Shown here: positions 1 to 9,093 of the stretch, in pieces
How the letters are laid out: every line of letters starts with the position of its first letter
How positions within the stretch are numbered: the stretch's first letter is position 1
Source of the DNA: Streptomyces sp. CMB-StM0423
Lineage (GTDB): Bacteria; Actinomycetota; Actinomycetes; Streptomycetales; Streptomycetaceae
Reading direction: 5' to 3'
Assembly: GCF_002847285.1 (NCBI RefSeq)
Contig: NZ_CP025407.1
Location: 2,792,501 to 2,856,500 of the forward strand
DNA: 64,000 nucleotides
Notes under the pieces: generated by a model
Database searches by the model: none
Seen by the model: the letters and a program-made list of their open reading frames with translations, nothing else
Told to the model about the DNA's origin: nothing
Made by a program: the position numbers and the translations under genes

Positions 1-192
1 CGCGAGGTCGCGGCTCAGCTCGCGCACGCCACGAGGGTGGTCGGCTTCCGCGATGGCCTTGAGCACCATGAGCGCGTGATCCACGATCTGCACGGTCCCG
101 GACCCCTGGGCGCCCCGCCCCGCACCGGCGGCGGCAGCCGCGCCGCCCTGCCCGGCGGGGGCCGCCGGCTCCGACGCCTCTCCGGTCGCCAT
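1..192 (-). CDS. IclR-family transcriptional regulator, N-terminal part (runs off left edge)
   Basis: Only the first 64 residues are in the window. After an Ala/Gly-rich tail of about 32 residues the protein reads VQIVDHALMVLKAIAEA followed by HPRGVRELSRDLA. This is the start of the winged-helix DNA-binding domain of IclR regulators, which typically begins with a V-x-x-[VL]-D-x-A-L-x-[VI]-L pattern. The ATG at 190-192 has a purine-rich site (GGGAGAGGA) just upstream on the minus strand. IclR proteins are usually dimeric repressors or activators of catabolic genes, with an effector-binding domain that would lie outside the window. The Ala/Gly-rich leader is longer than usual. The target cannot be inferred from this edge. 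Confidence 0.7.
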   Translation of the reverse strand, partial: MATGEASEPAAPAGQGGAAAAAGAGRGAQGSGTVQIVDHALMVLKAIAEADHPRGVRELSRDLA

Positions 193-700
193 CGAGCCCG
201 GTCCTCTCCCTCGCGGGCGCTCTCTGCACCGCCAGGAAGTATCACACAGGGCCCCATGAGCAGTCACTTCACGACCCCGGCGACCCGCTGGCACACTCCG
301 GGCCGCCGACCCGGACCGAGTGGAGTCAGCTCACCAACAGGGCCTCCAGAAAGCGACTGGGTTGGCCGCTCCGCGAGAGAGTGAGCGCGTCCCAGGCACC
401 GGCATCAGCCGGAGGCTGGTTTCGGCGGCAGCCTACGGCCCTCTCGCGCCCCGTCCAACGTGCCTGACCGATGTCCTCTGGTCTGGCCATGCCATCACGC
501 TGTGCTACCGGATTCCTCCGGCCAACCTATAAACCGCGGACGCTCCAAGGGGGCGCGGGAAGTCGTGCCGCAGCCTCCGCTAGTGATTCCCAAACCCCCG
601 GGCGAGGCCAGGATCGCACTTCTCTTCAACGCGTGACCGTGGCTAGCGTGGCATGGGCAGCGCTGCGGCTGTGGAGGGGCACCGGCAAGGGGAGAGGCAC
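193..700. other. Intergenic region between divergent iclR-like and RHS genes
   Basis: About 500 bp without a convincing gene. Short reading frames on both strands lack plausible start sites and codon bias. It must hold the promoters of both divergent genes, but I see no clear -35/-10 pair or strong inverted repeat. Confidence 0.5.
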
Positions 701-3700
701 GTGGGAAATCGGCCTACGGATTGGCATGTGCTGGACCTGGACGAGGATCCCACACCCGGGGATCCGGAGCGGGTGAAGCAACTGGCCCGTGAACTGCATG
801 ACTTCGCCGGTGACGTGGCGGACGCGCTGCGGCAGATCAAGGGCATGGCCGGTGAGGACGCGCTCCTTCGCTGGGCGGGCAAGACGGCGAAGGCGTTCCA
901 GGACGAGTTCGAGGAAGTCCCCAAGAACCTCAAGAAGCTTCAGCGCTCCTACGACCTCGCCGGTGATGCCCTCGCCGCGTACTGGCCGAAGCTGGAGCGG
1001 GCTCAGTCCCTGGCCGACAGGGCGTTAGCCAGAGGCCGCGAGGCGCGTAACGAGCTGTCGTCCGCGACCGGCCGGCTGGACTCGGCCAACTCCTGGGTCG
1101 AGCGCGCCACGGCGAAAACCGAGGAGTACGACGAAAAGGAGGGCAAGGAGAAGCCCGACGAGTCCGAGGTACGCGCCGCCACCCGCAACGCCACCGACGC
1201 CAGGTCCGCCCGGGCCTCCGCGCAGACGGCCGTCGACAACGCCGAGTCCGGTCTCGAAGCCGCGAAGAAGATGGCGGCCGACGCGAAGAAGATGCGTGAG
1301 GATGCCGCGTCCGAGGCGAAGGACAAGCTGGAGGACGCCTCCGACGCCGGTATTCAGAACCGGAAGTGGTGGGAGAAGGCGGTCGACTGGGTCAAGGACA
1401 ACTGGGACACCATCGTCACCGTCTGCAAGGTCATCGTCGCGGTCCTCGGCATCGTCGTCCTGATCATCGGCGGGCCGCTCGCGTGGGTCGTCCTCGCGGC
1501 GGCTCTCGTGGTGCTGGCAGACACCCTGATCAAGTACCTGAACGGCGAAGCCTCCTTGTGGGACGTAGCGTTCGCCGCCCTCGACTGCATCCCCGGCATG
1601 AAGGGCCTCACCACCCTCGGCGGCCTGGCCAAGGGCCTCAAGGGCGGGCTCAATGCGATGAAGAGTCTGAAAGGCATGAGGGCCGCCGTGCTCGGGCTGG
1701 CCAAGCGGGGCCGCACCATGCTTGACGACGCCGCCCAAGGCGCGCACAACCGCCTCAAGAATGTCGTCTCCAAGCTCACCGACCCCGTCGACCTGGCTAC
1801 CGGCGCGATGTATCTGCCCCAAACCGATGTCAGGCTCCCCGGCCTGCTCCCGCTGGTCTTCACTCGACGCATTTCCTCCGCATACCGGGCCGGAGGATGG
1901 TTCGGCCCCACCTGGGCCTCGACCATCGATCAACACCTGGAAGTCGATGAGCGGGGCGTGGTCTTCGCGACCTGTGACGGCCGCCTGCTCGCCTACGCCC
2001 ATCCCTCCGACACCGAGCCGACCACGCCGGAGAATGGCCCGTGCTGGCCTCTGGCAAGTCTCGATACCGGCGGTTACAGCGTCACCGACCCCGTCACCGG
2101 TCATAGCCGTCGATTCGCCTCCCCCGACGCCGACGGCGTATGCAGGATCGAGCAGATCGTCGACCTTAACGGTCACAGCGTCGACTTCACCTATGAGGCC
2201 GACGGGTCACCCACGGGTCTGGTCCATTCGGGCGGCTACCACCTCAAGCTCACCACCGACGACGACCGCGTCAGCGCTCTCCACCTCGCCGGGGCCGCCG
2301 AGGACGGATCGGATATCGAGATCAAGCGCTTCGGATATGACGAGGACGGCAACCTCACCGACGACATCAACTCCTCCGGGCTCCCCCTGCGCTACACCTA
2401 CGACGAGCGCCTGCGCATCACCTCCTGGACCGACCGCAACGATCGCTCCTACCGCTACACCTACGACGAACACGACCGCTGTATCGCCGAAGGCGGCGAG
2501 GCGGGGCATCTCGCCATCACCCTGGAGTACGACGCAGCCCACCCCGCCTGGCCCGATCACCGCGTCACCGTACTGACCACCACCGAGGGCCATAAGACCC
2601 ACTTCGTCATCAATGACAACTGCCAGATCGTCGCCGAGATCGATCCGCTGGGTCACACCACACGGAGTGAATACGACGCTCGGCATCGCCCTCTGTCCAG
2701 CACCGATGCGCTGGGCCACACAACCAGGTACACCACCAACCCCCACGGACAGCCCGTCGAAGTGGTCTACCCCGACGGCTCGACGGTTCGCCGCGAGTAC
2801 AACACCCGCCAGCGGCTCGCCGCAGTACACCTGCCCGACGGAACGAGTTGGTCCTGGGAATACGATGACCGCGGAAATCTGATCAGGGAGACCGATGCCA
2901 CAGGGGCGACAACCCAGGTGTCAGTCGACGACGCCGGCCGGCAGACTGCGATCATCGATCCGCTCGGCAACAGCACTACCGTTCTGTGCAACCCTGCCGG
3001 CCTCCCGGCCGAAATCATCGATCCTCTCGGTGGCACAAGCCGTTACGAGCGAGACTCCCTCGGCCGCCCCGTTGCCCACACGGACGCGCTCGGAGCCACC
3101 ACACGACTGGAGTGGACACCAGAAGGACATCTGGCCACCCGTACCGGCCCGGACGGGGCCGTGGAGAAGTGGCGCTACGACGGAGAGGGCAACTGCACCA
3201 GTCACATCGACGCCGCAGGCCGACAGACCACGTACGAGTACACCCATTTCGACCTGCTCACGGCGCGGAAGGATCCGGATGGTTCACGCCACACATTCGA
3301 CTATGACGCGGGTCTGCACCTGGTCCGGGTGACAAACCCCCAGGGCAACACCTGGAACTACCGATACGACGCATCCGGCCGCCTGGTCGGGGAGTCGGAT
3401 TACGACGACCGCACCACCGGCTACACCCTTGACGCCGCCGGCCGGCTCGCCCTCCGTACCAACCCTCTCGGCCAGACCATCACCTATTCCCGGGATCCGC
3501 TCGGACGAATAGTCGCCAAGGACGCCGAAGGGCAGGTCACCCACTACCGTTACGATCCCGTCGGCCGCCTGAAGACTGCGACAGGACCGGACGCAACCCT
3601 GACCTACGAACTCGACGAGATCGGCCGCGTCCTTTCCGAGAGAGTCAACGGCCACACCACTACCTATGTCCGGGACGCTGCCGGGAATCTGGTAACCCGC

Positions 3701-5257
3701 ACCACTCCGACCGGCACCTCGACTCGGTACCACTACGACGCAGCGGGCAATCGCACCCAGGTGACCACCGACGGGCACACCCTGGCCTTCGAGCACGACC
3801 TGGCCGGACGCGAGATCACCCGCCGTTCCGGCAGCATCACCCTCACCACAGGCTGGGACTCCGCCGGACGCCTCGCCCACCAGTCCCTCGCGGCGGGCCC
3901 CGGAGCCACCCTCATCCAGCAGCGCAGCTACACCTACCGTCCGGATGGGCACCTCAGCGCCTTGGACGACCACTTGGCCGGTGAGCAAAACTTCGGGCTC
4001 GACCCTGCCGGCCGGGTGACAGCCGTCGGAGCGGCCGACTGGAACGAGTCCTACGCATACGACGCTCTCGGCAACCAGACCCACGCCGCATGGCCACCCC
4101 ACCACGCAGCCGGCGACGCGACCGGAGAACGCTCCTACGAAGGCACCACCCTGATCCGTGCTGGTCGCTTTCGCTACCAGCACGACGCTGCGGGGCGCCT
4201 CGTCCTGCGCCAGAAGATCAACCTGTCCAAGAAGCCCGATTCCTGGCACTTCACCTACGACGCCGAAGACCATCTCACCGAATCGACAACCCCGGACGCC
4301 GCCGTCTGGCGCTACCGCTACGACCCCCTCGGCCGGCGCTGCGCAAAGCAGCGCCTCGCCGCCGACGGAACCACCGTCGTCGAAGAGTCCCTATTCACCT
4401 ACGACGGCGCGACTCTCATCGAACAGAGCACGACGAGCGGCCCGCGGCCCGACACCGTCACCCAGACCTGGAACCACGATGGACTGGCCCCCGTCTCCCA
4501 GCACGAACGCCTCACCGACACCGCCGCCCAAGAAGAGATCGACAGTCGCTTCTTCGCAATCGTCACCGACCTCGTCGGCACACCGCGCGAACTCATCGAT
4601 CCCAGCAACGGGGAAATAGCCTGGCGCACCCGCACCACTCTGTGGGGAACCGCCGCACATCTCAGGGTTACCGCCGACACACCGCTTCGATTCCCCGGCC
4701 AGTACGCCGATCCCGAAACCGGTCTCTATTACAACATCAATCGGTACTACGACCCGTCAACGGCCCGCTACACCACCCCCGATCCCCTGGGCCTGAGCCC
4801 GGCTCCCAACCCCCTCACCTATGTCACCAACCCCCATACCTGGGTCGATCCGCTGGGCCTGGCTCCGCAGGGTGATGTCGAGTGGGTGGACCCGGAGGAC
4901 ATCAACTTCTCGCAGCGAACCGTGACGGAAAACGACTACGCCGACCGCATGAGGGCAGGAGACTGGGACTGGTCACGACCCGACGCTCCACTCGACGTCA
5001 TGGATGTCGATGGCCAACTTGTCTCGTACGATAACCGCAGGCTCGATGCGGCACGCGAGATCGGCCAACCCGTGCCGGTGAGACGCGTGGATCCGAATGC
5101 GCCGCACCCGGCCTCGACAACCGGAAGAACATGGGGCCAGCAGTTTCAGCGGAGAATGAATTCGGGACGAAACCGGAACGCGTTGGGCGAACCGGTCCCG
5201 CGGCAGGGGCTGAGTGAGCGGCCCCGGCATCTACCACCAGGAGGGTGCGGCAGGTGA
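701..5257 (+). CDS. RHS-repeat polymorphic toxin with WXG-like N-terminus and ParB/Srx-like C-terminal toxin domain
   Basis: A 1518-residue protein starting at GTG 701, where GGGGAG lies 6 nt upstream. An in-frame ATG at 653 has no such site, and relatives I know begin GNRPxDWHVLDLDxDPTPGDP. Order of parts: a helical WXG100/T7SS-like region (1-200), two hydrophobic segments (about 235-285), a DUF6531-type module opening DPVDLATGAMYLP (about 365), many YD/RHS repeats, and an RHS core ending YYNINRYYDPSTARYTTPDPLGL (about 1340). A variable tail follows from about 1390. The tail contains LVSYDNRRLDAA, which resembles the ParB/sulfiredoxin fold of some polymorphic toxins; this is inference. Codon 109 (1025-1027) is TTA, so translation should depend on the bldA tRNA. 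The stop overlaps the next gene, the likely immunity gene. Confidence 0.9.
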   Translation: MGNRPTDWHVLDLDEDPTPGDPERVKQLARELHDFAGDVADALRQIKGMAGEDALLRWAGKTAKAFQDEFEEVPKNLKKLQRSYDLAGDALAAYWPKLERAQSLADRALARGREARNELSSATGRLDSANSWVERATAKTEEYDEKEGKEKPDESEVRAATRNATDARSARASAQTAVDNAESGLEAAKKMAADAKKMREDAASEAKDKLEDASDAGIQNRKWWEKAVDWVKDNWDTIVTVCKVIVAVLGIVVLIIGGPLAWVVLAAALVVLADTLIKYLNGEASLWDVAFAALDCIPGMKGLTTLGGLAKGLKGGLNAMKSLKGMRAAVLGLAKRGRTMLDDAAQGAHNRLKNVVSKLTDPVDLATGAMYLPQTDVRLPGLLPLVFTRRISSAYRAGGWFGPTWASTIDQHLEVDERGVVFATCDGRLLAYAHPSDTEPTTPENGPCWPLASLDTGGYSVTDPVTGHSRRFASPDADGVCRIEQIVDLNGHSVDFTYEADGSPTGLVHSGGYHLKLTTDDDRVSALHLAGAAEDGSDIEIKRFGYDEDGNLTDDINSSGLPLRYTYDERLRITSWTDRNDRSYRYTYDEHDRCIAEGGEAGHLAITLEYDAAHPAWPDHRVTVLTTTEGHKTHFVINDNCQIVAEIDPLGHTTRSEYDARHRPLSSTDALGHTTRYTTNPHGQPVEVVYPDGSTVRREYNTRQRLAAVHLPDGTSWSWEYDDRGNLIRETDATGATTQVSVDDAGRQTAIIDPLGNSTTVLCNPAGLPAEIIDPLGGTSRYERDSLGRPVAHTDALGATTRLEWTPEGHLATRTGPDGAVEKWRYDGEGNCTSHIDAAGRQTTYEYTHFDLLTARKDPDGSRHTFDYDAGLHLVRVTNPQGNTWNYRYDASGRLVGESDYDDRTTGYTLDAAGRLALRTNPLGQTITYSRDPLGRIVAKDAEGQVTHYRYDPVGRLKTATGPDATLTYELDEIGRVLSERVNGHTTTYVRDAAGNLVTRTTPTGTSTRYHYDAAGNRTQVTTDGHTLAFEHDLAGREITRRSGSITLTTGWDSAGRLAHQSLAAGPGATLIQQRSYTYRPDGHLSALDDHLAGEQNFGLDPAGRVTAVGAADWNESYAYDALGNQTHAAWPPHHAAGDATGERSYEGTTLIRAGRFRYQHDAAGRLVLRQKINLSKKPDSWHFTYDAEDHLTESTTPDAAVWRYRYDPLGRRCAKQRLAADGTTVVEESLFTYDGATLIEQSTTSGPRPDTVTQTWNHDGLAPVSQHERLTDTAAQEEIDSRFFAIVTDLVGTPRELIDPSNGEIAWRTRTTLWGTAAHLRVTADTPLRFPGQYADPETGLYYNINRYYDPSTARYTTPDPLGLSPAPNPLTYVTNPHTWVDPLGLAPQGDVEWVDPEDINFSQRTVTENDYADRMRAGDWDWSRPDAPLDVMDVDGQLVSYDNRRLDAAREIGQPVPVRRVDPNAPHPASTTGRTWGQQFQRRMNSGRNRNALGEPVPRQGLSERPRHLPPGGCGR

Positions 5258-5670
5258 GCGTCATTGAGGATTTGTGGAGAGAATTCAGACTGCCGATCCG
5301 CAATGCGCTGCACTTCCGGGACGGGAGGTCATACGACGTGGTCATCGACCCGGACAGCCCGAGTGGGCTGCGAGTACGGGACAGCTTCGACCTCGCCGAC
5401 TACGTCGCGTCCCGTCCTGATTGGACTTCAGAGGTTGACGGACTGGCCTCGGTGGAGAGGGAAGACGGGGACTTGCTCTGGGCCGGCGACGGGTCCTACG
5501 GCTCCGAAGGCTTCGTGGCCCGCCTGCAAAGTGACCGTACAGTGGTGTGGGCGATCTTCTTCACCGACTCCAATCCCTTTACAGAGATTCGGACATCGGG
5601 ACCGCACGCGACGTTCCTGTCGACTTCCGGGGTCAAGATCACCCTGGATGTCGACGACCCGAGAGTCTGA
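5254..5670 (+). CDS. Candidate immunity protein for the upstream RHS toxin
   Basis: A 138-residue soluble protein with no signal peptide or membrane segment. The GTG at 5254 overlaps the toxin stop (GTGA), and AGGAGG lies 9 nt upstream inside the toxin gene, so the two are probably translationally coupled. A GTG at 5245 is in frame but sits directly against that site, so it is less likely. The sequence is acidic and rich in short strand-forming stretches. I do not recognise a named family. The immunity role is inferred from position: small acidic cytoplasmic proteins directly after RHS toxins usually neutralise the toxin tail. It is not similar to ParB-like proteins. Confidence 0.65.
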   Translation: MSVIEDLWREFRLPIRNALHFRDGRSYDVVIDPDSPSGLRVRDSFDLADYVASRPDWTSEVDGLASVEREDGDLLWAGDGSYGSEGFVARLQSDRTVVWAIFFTDSNPFTEIRTSGPHATFLSTSGVKITLDVDDPRV

Positions 5671-5842
5671 TACGGAGCGGCCGGCGGCGCTGGGACAGCC
5701 ACATCGGGCGGGCCGGCTCCGAGGTCGTCCGCCACGGTGACGCCCGGGCGGCCCGCCGGGGAGGTCTCGCGGCCGGCGCGCCGGGTGGCGTGTCGCCCGG
5801 AGGGGCGGGCGAACGGGCGGGTCGGCGGGCGGGGTTGCTGCG

Positions 5843-6517
5843 TCAGCGCGGTGGCGGGGGCTCGGTGAGGGCGGTGACCTCCGCCGCGTACAGCTTCGCG
5901 GGGTCGAAGCCCATGTCCCTGAAGTGGCCCGCCAGTTCCAGCGACAGCACCCCGTGCAGCCGGGTCCAGGCGGTCAGTGCGCGGTGCAGGACGGCGGGCG
6001 GCGCCGGGTGGCCGCGGGCCCAGTCGCGGTGGGTCGCCAGGTGGCCGGCGAAGGGTGCCTCCGCGGGCTCGTACGGCAGCGCGGCACAGGCGTCGAGCAC
6101 CGTGCCCATGATCTCGGCGGAGATCGCGGTGATGTCGTCGGGGGCGCGGTAGCCGGGGATGGGCGTGCCGTAGATGAGCAGGTAGCGCTGCGGGTCGGCC
6201 AGCGCCCACGTGCGCAGGGAGGCCGCCAGGGCGCGGACGTCAGGAGCGCCGGCGGGCACGTCGGCCGCGGTGGCGCGCATCGTGTCGGCGAGGCTCTGGT
6301 ACGCGTCCCTGATCAGCTCGGTGATCAGCTCGTCGCGGTTGGCGAAGTAGCGGTAGAGCGCGGGGCCGCTCATCCCCATCTGCTTGGCGATCGCGTTGAG
6401 GGAGAGCGCGGAGGCGCCCGCCGTGCCGATCTGCTCCCACGCGTGCTCCTTGATCTCCGCGCGCACCTGGGCGCGGTAGCGCTCGCGGGGGGTCGTCGAG
6501 TCCGTCTTCGCGGCCAT
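5843..6517 (-). CDS. TetR/AcrR-family repressor, likely regulator of the adjacent MMPL pump
   Basis: 224 residues. The N-terminal helix-turn-helix lies around residues 35-70 (LSLNAIAKQMGMSGPALYRYFANRDELI), the usual TetR pattern in which GPALYRYF forms the recognition helix end. The C-terminal part, with RTWALADPQRYLLIYGTPIPGY, matches the ligand-binding domain often labelled WHG/TetR_C_13. It is divergent from the MMPL transporter gene, with about 170 bp between their starts. That gap contains a near-palindrome over the pump promoter, so repression of the pump relieved by a substrate-like ligand is the likely job. Autoregulation is possible. The ligand is unknown. Confidence 0.88.
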   Translation of the reverse strand: MAAKTDSTTPRERYRAQVRAEIKEHAWEQIGTAGASALSLNAIAKQMGMSGPALYRYFANRDELITELIRDAYQSLADTMRATAADVPAGAPDVRALAASLRTWALADPQRYLLIYGTPIPGYRAPDDITAISAEIMGTVLDACAALPYEPAEAPFAGHLATHRDWARGHPAPPAVLHRALTAWTRLHGVLSLELAGHFRDMGFDPAKLYAAEVTALTEPPPPR

Positions 6518-6574
6518 GGCCTGCCCTCACCCCTTACAACCTCAAGGTCTTGTGAGAAGGTATCACTCATTCCG

Positions 6575-6611
6575 TTGACTCCAGCCTTTCGCGAACGTTA
6601 TAACTTCTAAC
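6575..6611 (+). promoter_or_regulatory. Promoter of the MMPL gene with overlapping TetR-type operator
   Basis: TTGACT at 6575-6580 and TATAAC at 6599-6604 are separated by 18 bp, a fair match to the principal-sigma promoter of streptomycetes. The imperfect palindrome GTTATAACTTCTAAC (6597-6611; 12 of 15 positions symmetric) covers the -10 element. A repressor bound there would block RNA polymerase. The divergent tetR gene supplies the candidate protein. Confidence 0.6.
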
Positions 6612-6645
6612 AGAAGGAACGGCCTATACGAATCGGGAGACCGCT

Positions 6646-6681
6646 ATGTCAGCCATCACCCACACCTCCGAGGGGCGGTAG
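6646..6681 (+). CDS. Eleven-codon leader ORF ahead of the MMPL gene
   Basis: ATG at 6646 with GGGAG 6 nt upstream encodes MSAITHTSEGR and stops at TAG 6679-6681, four bases before the pump start. It sits in the leader downstream of the proposed promoter. Such a spacing could allow ribosome hand-over to the pump gene. The peptide has no recognised attenuator feature, and it may be an accident of sequence. Confidence 0.35.
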   Translation: MSAITHTSEGR

Positions 6682-6685
6682 ACCG

Positions 6686-8962
6686 ATGCTGTCGCGCATT
6701 GCCGAGCTGGCCATCCGCCGCGCCCGCCCGCTGCTCGTCCTCGCCACACTCGCGGTCGCCGTCATGGCCGTCGCCGGCTTCGGCGCCTTCGGCAAGCTCA
6801 GCGGCGGCGGGTTCAGCGACCCGGACGCGCCGTCCAGCCGCGCCGAGCGGGTCATCGACGAGGAGTTCGGCGGCGATACGAACCTCGTCCTGCTCGTCGA
6901 CGCCGAGCGCGGCGGGCCGGACTCCCCCGCCGCCGCCGAGCGCGGCCGGCAGCTCGCCGACGGGCTGCGCGCCGAAGAGACCGTCTCCCACGTGGTGTCG
7001 TACTGGGACCGCGACGACGCGGCCCTGAAGTCCCGCGACGGCGACCAGGCCCTCGTCCTCGCCCACGTCGAGGGCGGCGACCGGCACGAGGGCGAGAACG
7101 CCGAGGCGCTGATGGCGAAGTACACCGGCGAGCGGGACGGCGTCTCCGTACGCGCCGGCGGCACCGCCGCCGTGAACAGCGATATGGCCACGCAGGTCGC
7201 GGAAGACCTCGCCCTCGCCGAGGCCGTCGCCATCCCGGTCACCCTCGTCCTGCTGCTGGTCGCCTTCGGCAGCCTGGTCGCGGCCCTGCTGCCGCTCGTC
7301 ATCGGCGTGATCGCGATCCTCGGCACCCTCGCCGAGCTGTACGTGCTCGGCAGCATCACGGACGTCTCCGTCCTCTCCGTGAACCTCACCACCGCGCTCG
7401 GCCTCGGCCTGAGCATCGACTACGGCCTGCTCCTCGTCTCCCGCTTCCGCGAGCAGTTGGCGGCCGGCGACTCCGTACCCGACGCCGTCCGCCGCACCGT
7501 CACCACCGCCGGGCGCACCATCGCCTTCTCCTCCGCGGCCGTCGTCGCCGCCCTGGCCGCGATGCTGGTGTTCCCGCTGGTCTCGCTGCGCTCGTTCGCG
7601 TACGCCGGGATCGGCGTGGTGGCGATCGCCGCGGTCAGCTCGCTGCTCGTCATCCCCGCGCTGCTCGCCGTGCTGGGCCACCGCGTCAACAAGGGCCGCG
7701 TCCCCGGCACCCGCGCCGCCCACCGCACCGACTCCCCGCTGTGGGGCCGGATCGCGGCCGCCGTGATGCGCCGGCCGGTGCTGGCCTCCCTGCCCGTGCT
7801 CGCCGTGCTGCTGCTCGCCGCGAGCCCGCTGCTGGGCGTCGGCTTCGGCACCCCCGACGAGCGGGTGCTGCCCGAGAGCGCGCAGAGCCGCCAGGTCACC
7901 GCGGAACTGCGGGCCGGGTTCGCGGCCGACGAGGAGGCCGCGGTGCAGATCGTCACCACCGGGCCGGTCGCGGACGGCGCGCTCGGTGCGTACGCGAGCG
8001 ACCTCTCCCGGCTCGAAGGCGTGCGCCAGGTCGACGCCGCCACCGGCAGCTACGCCGACGGCAAGCACGCGGCACCGGGACCGGCCGCCGACGCCCTCGC
8101 CGCCCCGGACGCCCGGCGGCTCACCCTCGTGCACGACCTGACCCCGGCCTCGGGCGCCGCGCAGGACCTCGTACGCGACATCCGCGCCGTCGACCCCCCC
8201 GCGGGCGCGGACGCGCTCGTCGGCGGCAGCGACGCCCGGCTCGTGGACTCCAAGGACGCCATCGCCGACGCATTGCCCCTGGCCCTCGCCTGGATCCTCG
8301 GCACCACCTTCGTGTTGCTCTTCCTCTTCACCGGCAGCGTGATCCAGCCCCTGCGCGCCCTGGTCCTCAACGCGGTCAGCCTCATGGCCACCATGGGCGC
8401 GCTGGTCTGGATCTTCCAGGACGGCAACTTCAGCGGCCTGCTGGACTTCACCGCCCAGCCGATGGAGACGGGCACGGTGGTGCTGATGTTCTGCGTCGTC
8501 TTCGGCCTCTCCATGGACTACGAGGTCTTCCTCACCAGCCGCATCAAGGAACTGCACGACGCCGGCGCGACACCCGCCGAGGCGGTCGCGAAGGGGCTCG
8601 CGGGCACCGGCCGGATCGTCACGATGGCCGCGGGGCTGCTGGCCGTCAGCTTCTTCGCCTTCGTCACCAGCGGCGTCAGCTTCATCCAGATGTTCGGTCT
8701 TGGCAGCGGGCTGGCGATCCTCGTCGACGCGGTGGTCGTACGGGGCGTGCTCGTCCCGGCGGCGATGCGGCTGCTCGGCCGGTCCGCCTGGTACGCGCCG
8801 GCGGCGCTGCGCACGCTGCACGCGAAGGTCGGGCTGAGCGAGGGCCCGCGGGCCGCGGAGGCGGCGCGGAGGACGGAGTCCACCGGGGCTCCGGCGTCCG
8901 TCGAGGTTCCGGAGTCCTCGCAGGTCCACGACGTGGAGAAGCGGGAGCCGGCGGGCGCGTAG
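6686..8962 (+). CDS. MMPL-family (RND superfamily) membrane transporter
   Basis: 758 residues, the usual length for single-subunit actinobacterial MMPL pumps. It has an N-terminal membrane helix (about 12-36), a periplasmic-side porter domain, a block of helices (about 170-330), a second porter domain (about 380-520) and a second helix block. The duplicated RND/MMPL signature is visible twice: SIDYGLLLVSRFREQL (about 242) and SMDYEVFLTSRIKEL (about 609), whose Asp-Tyr pairs carry protons. GAGGGG precedes the ATG. Family members export lipids, siderophores or drugs using the proton gradient. The divergent TetR gene suggests a drug- or metabolite-induced exporter. The substrate cannot be told from sequence. 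Confidence 0.92.
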   Translation: MLSRIAELAIRRARPLLVLATLAVAVMAVAGFGAFGKLSGGGFSDPDAPSSRAERVIDEEFGGDTNLVLLVDAERGGPDSPAAAERGRQLADGLRAEETVSHVVSYWDRDDAALKSRDGDQALVLAHVEGGDRHEGENAEALMAKYTGERDGVSVRAGGTAAVNSDMATQVAEDLALAEAVAIPVTLVLLLVAFGSLVAALLPLVIGVIAILGTLAELYVLGSITDVSVLSVNLTTALGLGLSIDYGLLLVSRFREQLAAGDSVPDAVRRTVTTAGRTIAFSSAAVVAALAAMLVFPLVSLRSFAYAGIGVVAIAAVSSLLVIPALLAVLGHRVNKGRVPGTRAAHRTDSPLWGRIAAAVMRRPVLASLPVLAVLLLAASPLLGVGFGTPDERVLPESAQSRQVTAELRAGFAADEEAAVQIVTTGPVADGALGAYASDLSRLEGVRQVDAATGSYADGKHAAPGPAADALAAPDARRLTLVHDLTPASGAAQDLVRDIRAVDPPAGADALVGGSDARLVDSKDAIADALPLALAWILGTTFVLLFLFTGSVIQPLRALVLNAVSLMATMGALVWIFQDGNFSGLLDFTAQPMETGTVVLMFCVVFGLSMDYEVFLTSRIKELHDAGATPAEAVAKGLAGTGRIVTMAAGLLAVSFFAFVTSGVSFIQMFGLGSGLAILVDAVVVRGVLVPAAMRLLGRSAWYAPAALRTLHAKVGLSEGPRAAEAARRTESTGAPASVEVPESSQVHDVEKREPAGA

Positions 8963-9093
8963 CGCCCGGAATGCCCGACCTCACGTGGCGGGTGCGGGAG
9001 TTGACAGCAATCTGCCAATTCCCGCCCCGCTCCCGGCGGGTCATGATGCCCGTACGGCTCCGACGTCGGTGACGCCTGAAGTGGGGTATCCGG

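Noticed and set aside
6656..8929. 757-codon open frame antisense to the MMPL gene
   Set aside because: Composition (Arg/Gly/His-rich, no hydrophobic pattern) is that of a high-GC shadow frame; the plus strand has clear MMPL motifs.
9001..9047. TTGACA at 9001 as promoter of the nitrate operon, and a possible GlnR box nearby
   Set aside because: No -10 word at the right distance, and no pair of GTnAC/GAAAC-type half-sites could be seen.
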